A stretch of 13,048 nucleotides of DNA, taken from NCBI GenBank assembly GCA_022710025.1, contig JAKLHS010000007.1:1-13048 (forward strand), in the 5' to 3' direction. The stretch is from Caldisericota bacterium. Its GTDB lineage: Bacteria; Caldisericota; Caldisericia; Cryosericales; Cryosericaceae. Shown here in pieces: positions 1 to 4,936 of the stretch. Made by a program: the position numbers and the translations under genes. Below the pieces are notes generated by a model. It was not told the DNA's origin. It made no database searches and worked only from the letters and a program-made list of their open reading frames with translations. Within the stretch, counting starts at the first letter, position 1. The number at the start of each line of letters is the position of its first letter.

Positions 1-45
1 CAATGCTGTATCAGGGGTGAGCCGCGGCGGTTTGAGGAGTCTGTA

Positions 46-1002
46 TTATGGGTGCAGACGCACGGCATCGGCAGACGCATCGCGCTCGACGAGTCCATCA
101 CGCTCCAGAGCCTGCAGCAGCCGTCCGAGCCATTCATCATCCAAAGGGACGGAGACTCCGCCGAGGCTGATGCCGAGGTCCGTCAGGGTGATCATGGTTC
201 CCGATGCGAGGCCACGGAGAATATCAATGATTTTCCCTCTCCAGATGCGGTTGGGTATTCCTCGATAGGACGGTTCCGCGATTCGCGGTGGTGCTGCATC
301 CAGAAGGACATGGGCAGACATGCATGCCTGAGCAACCGGGCAGGACGGACACCGCGGTGCGTGAGCGGTACAGTACTGAGCTGCAATATCCATGCATGCC
401 TGATGCCAGTCCGAACTGCGACCCCGTGGATATACTTCATCCGCGATCGATCGCAGGATGCATTCGGGCAGAGCATCCAGCGTAGTCGATTGTCGCTGGA
501 ACAACCGGCTGTAGAGACGGCGCACGTTGACATCCAGCACGATTACATCTTCATGGAACGCGAAAGAGAGGATGGCGGCAGTGGTGTATGGCCCGATGCC
601 TGGGAGCGATGATAGGGCTTCCGCATTATCTGGGAGACGACCATCGAATCGCTCGCACACAGCGCGAGCACAATCCCGCAGTCTGAGGGCACGATTGTTG
701 TATCCCATGCCCTTCCAGGCGCGGATGACGGTTGCATTGTCAGCGGCTGCCAGAGTGGAGAAATCCGGAAACTGTTTCAGGAAGACAGGCAGCTTTTCCT
801 GAACGCGGGCAGTCTGTGTCTGCTGCAACATAGTCTCGGAAACCAGGACCATATACGGATCGGGATCGGGGACTCTCCAGAAAAACCGGCGTGCGTGTGT
901 TGCGTAGTCTTTCAGGATCATCGCCTTGACGCGCTCGATATCTGTCGGCTTTCGGCTCGCGGTAGGCGGTGATTCGGCAATGGACCTCTCATGTCGTTTC
1001 AT
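46..1002 (-). CDS. mutY: A/G-specific adenine glycosylase, short MutY type
   Basis: Base-excision repair glycosylase of the HhH-GPD/endonuclease III superfamily; MutY removes adenine mispaired with 8-oxoguanine. Visible in the 318-residue product: the MutY-type motif SETMLQQTQ (55-63) with the catalytic Glu56, a helix-hairpin-helix LPGIGPYT (133-140), catalytic Asp157 in VLDVNVRR, and a [4Fe-4S] cluster motif C-X6-C-X2-C-X5-C at Cys211, 218, 221 and 227. The residue that is Lys in endonuclease III is Tyr139 here, which argues against an AP-lyase-type EndoIII. The C-terminus (about 243-318) does not look like the NUDIX-like domain of E. coli MutY. It resembles the short winged-helix-like tail (RGKIIDILRG ... 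GLVERD) of short MutY proteins, so recognition of 8-oxoG may differ. The ATG at 1002 has no Shine-Dalgarno sequence and lies just after an extended -10 box, so the message may be leaderless. It is divergent from the peroxiredoxin gene. Confidence 0.93.
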   Translation of the reverse strand: MKRHERSIAESPPTASRKPTDIERVKAMILKDYATHARRFFWRVPDPDPYMVLVSETMLQQTQTARVQEKLPVFLKQFPDFSTLAAADNATVIRAWKGMGYNNRALRLRDCARAVCERFDGRLPDNAEALSSLPGIGPYTTAAILSFAFHEDVIVLDVNVRRLYSRLFQRQSTTLDALPECILRSIADEVYPRGRSSDWHQACMDIAAQYCTAHAPRCPSCPVAQACMSAHVLLDAAPPRIAEPSYRGIPNRIWRGKIIDILRGLASGTMITLTDLGISLGGVSVPLDDEWLGRLLQALERDGLVERDASADAVRLHP

Positions 1003-1008
1003 ACCAGC

Positions 1009-1017
1009 AGTATAGCA
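1009..1017 (-). promoter_or_regulatory. Extended -10 promoter element of mutY
   Basis: Read on the minus strand this is TGC-TATACT, an extended -10 element matching TATAAT at 5 of 6 positions, with no clear -35 box. Only 6 nt separate it from the ATG at 1002, so the predicted transcription start falls on or next to the start codon. There is no Shine-Dalgarno sequence in this gap. Confidence 0.45.
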
Positions 1018-1056
1018 GACCCGGTTGAGTAAGCCGTATAGGCAGGAGTTGCGGCA

Positions 1057-1085
1057 TTGACGATGTGGTCGTTGCCATTCATACT
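1057..1085 (+). promoter_or_regulatory. Predicted sigma70-type promoter of the peroxiredoxin gene
   Basis: TTGACG (1057-1062, 5/6 to the -35 consensus) and CATACT (1080-1085, 4/6 to the -10 consensus) are separated by 17 nt. The predicted start near 1092 would give a leader of about 40 nt before the ATG at 1132. This promoter overlaps the upstream in-frame TTG at 1057 and so argues against using it as a start codon. Confidence 0.5.
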
Positions 1086-1131
1086 GGCATGGTCAGCTGC
1101 GAAGGTTGACAATCTGACAACGGAGGATCGC

Positions 1132-1599
1132 ATGGGTGAGATGAAGTGCATTGGGGTGGGCGACATTGCGCCCGATTTTGTGCTGAACGACAATCGCAAG
1201 AGACCCGTCAAACTGGCCGATTACCGGGGCAGGAATATCCTCCTGTCGTGGCATCCACTGGCGTGGACTCCTGTCTGTGCAGAGCAGATGAAGTCGCTGG
1301 AAGCTCATGTCGCAGATTTTGTGCAGCGCAACACCACCGCGTTCGGTCTGAGCGTCGACTCTGTGCCCTGCAAGAACCAGTGGGCCAAGCAGCTGCTCAT
1401 CGCGCAGACGATGCTGCTTTCGGATTTCTGGCCGCATGGTGCGGTTGCCCGATCCTACGGTTTGTTTCGCGATCAGGATGGATTTTCCGAGAGAGCAAAC
1501 GTCATCCTCGACGGTGATGGCAAGGTCGTTTGGGTCAAGATTTATCCTATCTCCGAGCTGCCCGACATCGCAGAAGTTCTGGCGCATTGCGCACCATAG
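1132..1599 (+). CDS. Peroxiredoxin (AhpC/TSA family)
   Basis: Thiol peroxidase of the AhpC/TSA thioredoxin-fold family that reduces H2O2 or organic hydroperoxides in the cytoplasm. The 155-residue protein shows the N-terminal strand motif APDFVLND (13-20), the active-site signature P-X3-T-X2-C (Pro42, Thr46, peroxidatic Cys49), and the conserved Arg121 in ERANVILD. A second cysteine, Cys80 in SVDSVPCKNQW, lies 31 residues after Cys49 and could be the resolving cysteine of an atypical 2-Cys enzyme; Cys6 and Cys153 are also present. The start at 1132 is chosen because GGAGG (1122-1126) lies 5 nt upstream; the frame extends upstream to 1057, but that part lies in the predicted promoter. It is divergent from mutY, so a repair gene for oxidised bases and a peroxide scavenger share one short control region. 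The 3' end overlaps the PIG-L gene. The exact subfamily (BCP/PrxQ or AhpE-like) is not settled. Confidence 0.93.
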   Translation: MGEMKCIGVGDIAPDFVLNDNRKRPVKLADYRGRNILLSWHPLAWTPVCAEQMKSLEAHVADFVQRNTTAFGLSVDSVPCKNQWAKQLLIAQTMLLSDFWPHGAVARSYGLFRDQDGFSERANVILDGDGKVVWVKIYPISELPDIAEVLAHCAP

Positions 1600-3143
1600 C
1601 CCATCTCTCGGGTTTCGAGCGGCATTCGATAGGTACTCACGGCTGGAGGGGGAGCATCCAGCTTCCAACTGGTGCTGTTTCCCTGGGGTATGCGAAATAC
1701 CTGCCAAGGTGTCGAGTACAGATCAAGGCCTCGGTATCCCGCCTCGACGTGAAGCATGAGGAGAGAGGCTCTGGCAGCCTCAGGGATGTCGATGTCGATC
1801 GTGATGCTGGTCCCCTGGTCAGTCGTGGTGACATGGTTCATGAGTGACGACCCGGACACGAGGTCAACGACGTCGGCTTGCTGGCCGTGTTGCAGGGTGA
1901 CGACGATTTTCGGTTGCTCGGCGAACGGTATGCCGTCGGCGACAGGGAAGATTGATACGATGGCCACGGAATCCGCGGAAGGGGCGGCAGGAGAACGGAG
2001 GACGAGGCGCAGGTTTGTCGGGGTCGGCTTGCTGGCCGTGAGGAAACGCAATTCAAAATTGCGTCCGAACTTCTGCAGCATGAAATCGGTGGGAATGAGA
2101 AAAAAGGGGATAGCCTCGGTGGACAGGCGAAGGTGATCATCCGCCAGGAAAAGCTCATTGCGTCTGGCAAAACTGGCCAGCAGGCCATAGCTGACATCCG
2201 TCTGACTTCGGTACAGCAACGTCGTCCTGTACTTCCGTTGTGTTTCTGGTGTCGAGAGAGGAAGCGTATAGAGAGCAACAGGAAGCGATGTCACAAAGGA
2301 AGGGGGAGCCAAGATTGCCGAGGGACTGTAGAGCCGAGGGATGGGGAAGTGCCGTTGGTGCACGAGGTATGTATATTGTTCAGGATTTGCGCCCAGATCG
2401 TGCAAAGCAGCAGTCACGTAGAGGTATGCGGCCTGATGATCAGGGTTGAGATCCAGGGGCGAAGGGAACATGACGATAGTCGGGCCGAACGAACGGATCA
2501 CGGACTCGAAATCGGCAATGACAGCCGACGCATTGTACGGAGACCCGGGCGAGAGCGCATCCCGATATGGTACGACTCGCGTACCTGTCGCGAGATGATA
2601 GCGGCTGGAACCCTGCTTCCATGTTGTTTCCCAGATGCGCAGAGTCCCGGCGTCGGGGTAGCCCAGGAACGTCAGGTCGGATCGGCTGATGCCAAGGGAC
2701 TGCATTCCCGAAAGAGCCTCACCGTGTCGTGTCTGAGCCAGAGCTCTGTACTGAGAGGGGGTGAGGGCCGGTACTTTTCTGAGCGCCCAGTATGCAAGTT
2801 CGTGGTTGTCCCCGTACGTAAGGTATACGACATGCACACGGGCTCCGGCGGCGTGTGCCTGCTGGATCAGACCTCCTGTCGCGATACATTCGTCGTCCGG
2901 ATGGGGAGCAACGACAAGCACTCTGTCTCTGCTTGTTATGTGAGGTAGCAGGCGTACCGGGCCTGAGGGTGACGAAACCGGCACGGCTGTCGCAAACGGC
3001 AGCCTGGCAAAAGCCAGCCAGGCTGCAAGCAGGATGCTGATGGCTGCCGTGCAGATGAACCAGATCGAGAATGATCTCTTTCTTACCATGTCCCGGGAGT
3101 GCTTTGTCTTGCTGGAAAGCAAATCGCGAACGGGTTTCCGCAT
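1542..3143 (-). CDS. Membrane-anchored PIG-L family deacetylase (LmbE-like)
   Basis: Probable zinc-dependent N-deacetylase of the PIG-L/LmbE family, which acts on N-acetylglucosaminyl groups of lipids, glycosides or thiols; the substrate here is unknown. The 533-residue product begins with basic residues and one hydrophobic segment (about 26-46), an uncleaved anchor or signal peptide, so the enzyme is probably extracytoplasmic. The hallmark PHPDDE motif follows (80-85), then VYLTYGDNHE (106-115), RHGEALSGMQSLG (139-151), and the third metal/catalytic element D-L-N-P-D-H (231-236). After about residue 330 there is a roughly 200-residue extension with beta-rich sequence and no motif that I recognise. 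The ATG at 3143 is 9 nt after the stop of the upstream hydrolase gene, suggesting an operon; neither it nor the alternative ATG at 3089 has a strong ribosome-binding site. The last 19 codons are antisense to the peroxiredoxin gene. Confidence 0.88.
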   Translation of the reverse strand: MRKPVRDLLSSKTKHSRDMVRKRSFSIWFICTAAISILLAAWLAFARLPFATAVPVSSPSGPVRLLPHITSRDRVLVVAPHPDDECIATGGLIQQAHAAGARVHVVYLTYGDNHELAYWALRKVPALTPSQYRALAQTRHGEALSGMQSLGISRSDLTFLGYPDAGTLRIWETTWKQGSSRYHLATGTRVVPYRDALSPGSPYNASAVIADFESVIRSFGPTIVMFPSPLDLNPDHQAAYLYVTAALHDLGANPEQYTYLVHQRHFPIPRLYSPSAILAPPSFVTSLPVALYTLPLSTPETQRKYRTTLLYRSQTDVSYGLLASFARRNELFLADDHLRLSTEAIPFFLIPTDFMLQKFGRNFELRFLTASKPTPTNLRLVLRSPAAPSADSVAIVSIFPVADGIPFAEQPKIVVTLQHGQQADVVDLVSGSSLMNHVTTTDQGTSITIDIDIPEAARASLLMLHVEAGYRGLDLYSTPWQVFRIPQGNSTSWKLDAPPPAVSTYRMPLETREMGYGAQCARTSAMSGSSEIG

Positions 3144-3152
3144 ACAGAAACG

Positions 3153-4019
3153 TCAGGACAGAAGCTGCTCCAGTATCTGCTCCGCTCGTGCGAAAAGCAA
3201 TGAGTGCCCTTCATGAGGATACCATCTGGTAAGCGTTCGTGGAAGCAGTGAAGCCAGTTTCTCGGCCATGATCGGCGGAGTCACGGTGTCCTGACGTCCC
3301 TCCCATATGAGCACATTGCGGCGTATGTCCTGCCATTGCAGTTGCCATGGCTTACTCCAGAGCCGCACTTCTTGGACGGCTGCCTCCACGCCCTGACGAA
3401 AGGCTTCCTTCAGATTCGCGTGCAACATCTCCTGGACGCGGGGTGTATGGAGAACAGAGGTTTCGGCGACGGGTCCGTCGTCCATGAGACGCGACATGAC
3501 AGCTGGAAAATCTACGTTCGCCTCATGCATGCACCTGGTCAGTGCTGTCCGAGCGAGCATCGGACAGCGAGCCGCCCTGCGATATAACATCCTCTGATCG
3601 GGCCTCATCTGTGACAGAACCTCACGATACCGCAGAGGCGACATCGGGGAAACGAGACCAATGGTGCTTATGTGTTCCGGAATACGCAAAGCGCATGCAA
3701 GAGCATAGGGAGTGCTCTCTGAAACGGCCAGTATTCCGAATCGATATAATCCGAGATGCCCTGCTAATCCGGAGACGTCGACGGGCCAATCGAGAAAGGA
3801 GCGTGCTGGTTTGGGCTCCGAAAGTCCAAACCCAGGCCGGTCAGGGGTGATAAGACGGATATTGGCTTTCAGACATGCATCATCCAGTATGCTTCCCTCG
3901 AGCCGTGACGCAGGAAATCCATGAAAGAACAGGATCGGTGTTCCCGACGGGTCACCGAATTCCGCATATCCCAAGATTCGCCCGTCCGCCAGTTTTGCCG
4001 TCTGATCGATCTGTGCCAT
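3153..4019 (-). CDS. Alpha/beta-fold hydrolase
   Basis: Serine hydrolase of the alpha/beta superfamily; substrate unknown. The 288-residue product has the oxyanion-side motif FFHGFPASR (His33-Gly34), DRPGFGLSEP (60-69), a nucleophile elbow AVSEST (98-103, Ser100), a late acid Asp244 in GRQDTVTP, and the catalytic His272 in HEGHSLL. The elbow is unusual: close relatives usually have G-X-S-X-G-G, whereas here both flanking glycines are replaced (Ala98, Ser102), although small residues are kept. The start is chosen at ATG 4019, 5 nt after GGGG; an in-frame TTG at 4040 would add seven residues and is a real alternative. No signal peptide is evident, so it is probably cytoplasmic. It lies 9 nt upstream of the PIG-L deacetylase gene and is probably co-transcribed with it. 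A shared role in turning over an acylated or N-acetylated glycoconjugate is conceivable but unproven. Confidence 0.9.
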   Translation of the reverse strand: MAQIDQTAKLADGRILGYAEFGDPSGTPILFFHGFPASRLEGSILDDACLKANIRLITPDRPGFGLSEPKPARSFLDWPVDVSGLAGHLGLYRFGILAVSESTPYALACALRIPEHISTIGLVSPMSPLRYREVLSQMRPDQRMLYRRAARCPMLARTALTRCMHEANVDFPAVMSRLMDDGPVAETSVLHTPRVQEMLHANLKEAFRQGVEAAVQEVRLWSKPWQLQWQDIRRNVLIWEGRQDTVTPPIMAEKLASLLPRTLTRWYPHEGHSLLFARAEQILEQLLS

Positions 4020-4064
4020 CTGCACCCCATTTCGTGTCAAAGAATTGCGCGCAGTGCCGCAATG

Positions 4065-4092
4065 AGTCTATCATGAAGCAGTGGCCAATCAA
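4065..4092 (-). promoter_or_regulatory. Predicted promoter of the hydrolase/PIG-L operon
   Basis: On the minus strand TTGATT (4092-4087, 4/6) and TAGACT (4070-4065, 4/6) are spaced by 16 nt, placing a start near 4058 and a leader of about 40 nt before the ATG at 4019. It lies back to back with the predicted plus-strand promoter at 4127-4154. Confidence 0.35.
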
Positions 4093-4126
4093 CCTGTTCA
4101 CGGCGAAGGAACGGCTCGCAGCCCGG

Positions 4127-4154
4127 TTGCACCGGCGTGCTCCACTGGTATAAC
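4127..4154 (+). promoter_or_regulatory. Predicted promoter of the unknown 152-residue gene
   Basis: A strong -10 box TATAAC (4149-4154, 5/6) follows a weak -35 box TTGCAC (4127-4132, 3/6) at 16-nt spacing. The predicted start near 4161 is downstream of the alternative GTG start at 4081 and so supports translation from the ATG at 4183. Confidence 0.4.
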
Positions 4155-4182
4155 ATGTGCAGCGTTGTGTGAGGAGATAGGG

Positions 4183-4641
4183 ATGTTGACTGGACGGAAG
4201 ATAGACGACCGATTTCTGGATCGGTGGGAACACCGTATCTGCGCGCGGGTGGAGCATGACACGGGGAGACCGTTCATGCTCGTTCGAGACGAAACTCCTT
4301 TACGAGGGGCGGCACGGCAGACATGGTTTCTCGACCCGATACTCGCTTCCGCATGCAAGCACAGGCCGCCTGCGTGCGGATACGTAATCCAGTGGGAGGC
4401 TGAGGGAGATACCAGACGGCTGTGGGCGGGAGTCGGGGTTCTGGGAGAGCCGGTACTCGGCGGTTTCCTGAAGGAGTCACTGAGACAGCCGCTGTTTATA
4501 TCGTCTGTAAAGCCGCTGTTCAAACGACTTGACGCTGCGGCATTCATGGGTCAGGGGAGTTGGGTAAAAGCAGCGATGACTTCGAGCGATGGGACGTCCT
4601 CCCTTACTGTTGCGCTGCTGGATCATGCAGCGTCTCTCTAA
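4183..4641 (+). CDS. Hypothetical protein, possibly truncated by an in-frame stop
   Basis: I do not recognise this 152-residue protein. It starts at ATG 4183, preceded at 6 nt by GAGGAG (4171-4176). The frame is open upstream to a GTG at 4081, but that part overlaps the predicted promoters and contains none of the better sequence. It is a soluble, mixed alpha/beta-looking protein with no signal peptide or membrane segment. Features include WFLDPILASACKHRP (49-63), a glycine-rich hydrophobic stretch LWAGVGVLGEPVLGGFLKES, and a C-terminal strand SLTVALLDH. There are three cysteines (Cys14, 60 and 66) but no metal motif. The TAA at 4639-4641 is followed in the same frame by 53 open codons of protein-like sequence, so the native protein may have been about 206 residues long. 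It is divergent from the hydrolase operon and upstream of aspS; the context gives no clear function. Confidence 0.6.
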   Translation: MLTGRKIDDRFLDRWEHRICARVEHDTGRPFMLVRDETPLRGAARQTWFLDPILASACKHRPPACGYVIQWEAEGDTRRLWAGVGVLGEPVLGGFLKESLRQPLFISSVKPLFKRLDAAAFMGQGSWVKAAMTSSDGTSSLTVALLDHAASL

Positions 4642-4803
4642 ACGCCGGAAGCTCCCGGGGCGCAATTCTTGGTGGTCGAGGTTCACAGGGTCTATAGTGG
4701 CGCGGACGACATGGATGTTGATGTGGAAAGGGCAGCAGGGCGTCTGACGGGAGAGTTTGCTCCCCTGTACAACGGGCTCTTTCCAAGAACTGTCTGCTCA
4801 TGA
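4642..4803 (+). pseudogene. In-frame continuation beyond the TAA of the unknown gene
   Basis: The reading frame of the gene starting at 4183 continues without a stop from 4642 to the TGA at 4801-4803. The 53 codons encode a plausible beta-strand (QFLVVEVHRVYSG) followed by an amphipathic, acidic helix-like segment (DMDVDVERAAGRLTGEFAPLYNGLF). No ribosome-binding site precedes the internal ATG at 4711, so independent translation is unlikely. The stop would fall in a loop between two strands. This may be a nonsense mutation, a sequencing error, or chance; an open run of this length is not rare enough by itself to prove coding. Confidence 0.35.
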
Positions 4804-4838
4804 TCGCGGAGTCGATCGTCCTCGATAATGTTTTCGTG

Positions 4839-4867
4839 TTGACAGAGAGATCCTCACGGCTTAATCT
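4839..4867 (+). promoter_or_regulatory. Predicted promoter of the aspS housekeeping block
   Basis: A perfect -35 box TTGACA (4839-4844) is followed after 17 nt by TAATCT (4862-4867, 3/6 to the -10 consensus). The better-looking TATAAG (4867-4872) is 22 nt away, too far for standard sigma70 spacing. The predicted transcript starts near 4874. Confidence 0.4.
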
Positions 4868-4882
4868 ATAAGAGTTTTCGAG

Positions 4883-4914
4883 GGCCGATCCCGGGCATTG
4901 CCCTGAGAGCGGCC
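4883..4914 (+). promoter_or_regulatory. Nested hairpin in the aspS 5' leader
   Basis: An outer stem GGCCG (4883-4887) / CGGCC (4910-4914) encloses an inner stem GGGC (4893-4896) / GCCC (4900-4903) with an ATT loop. It ends 12 nt before the Shine-Dalgarno sequence at 4927-4931. There is no T-run, so it is not an intrinsic terminator. It could modulate translation or be chance in G+C-rich DNA. Confidence 0.3.
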
Positions 4915-4936
4915 GTTGTCATATGTGGAGGTTGAC

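Larger units (their letters stand above)
4804..4936. other. Non-coding leader region of aspS
   Basis: This is the gap between the open frame ending at 4803 and the aspS start. It holds a probable promoter (4839-4867), a nested inverted repeat (4883-4914) and the aspS ribosome-binding site GGAGG (4927-4931). I see no T-box signature and no intrinsic terminator. Confidence 0.5.

Noticed and set aside
319..403. 13-bp direct repeat CATGCATGCCTGA at 319-331 and 391-403
   Set aside because: Both copies lie inside mutY and encode the similar peptides QACM (201-204 and 225-228). Two copies in coding sequence are not an array.
1106..1111. TTGACA box upstream of the peroxiredoxin start
   Set aside because: It is only 10 nt before the ribosome-binding site, so a matching -10 box would fall on the start codon. 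The promoter at 1057-1085 fits better.
1582..1592. GCGC-ATT-GCGC hairpin at the end of the peroxiredoxin gene as a terminator
   Set aside because: It is inside the coding sequence, has a 4-bp stem and a 3-nt loop, and lacks a T-run.
1093..1707. A 204-codon frame on the minus strand across the peroxiredoxin gene
   Set aside because: It is the complement of a gene with intact peroxiredoxin motifs, and it has no family signature or good ribosome-binding site.
2133..2948. A 271-codon open frame on the plus strand opposite the PIG-L gene
   Set aside because: It is antisense to the PIG-L catalytic region, which has clear motifs. Its product is rich in Arg, Ser and Cys without any recognisable motif, as expected of a shadow frame in G+C-rich DNA.
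4081..4182. N-terminal extension of the unknown protein from GTG 4081
   Set aside because: It overlaps the predicted divergent promoters, while GAGGAG stands at 6 nt before the ATG at 4183.
4749..4764. GGGAG/CTCCC hairpin as a terminator after the unknown gene
   Set aside because: The stem is only 5 bp and no T-run follows on either strand.
4604..4801. 65-codon minus-strand frame in the region before aspS
   Set aside because: The product is rich in Pro and Arg with no motif. The plus-strand frame continuing from the unknown gene is more protein-like.
4916..4936. TTG start for aspS adding seven residues
   Set aside because: The ribosome-binding site GGAGG (4927-4931) lies inside this stretch and is correctly spaced for the ATG at 4937.
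4642..4936. Possible T-box riboswitch or small RNA upstream of aspS
   Set aside because: I could not find the conserved T-box antiterminator sequence or a terminator hairpin with a T-run.
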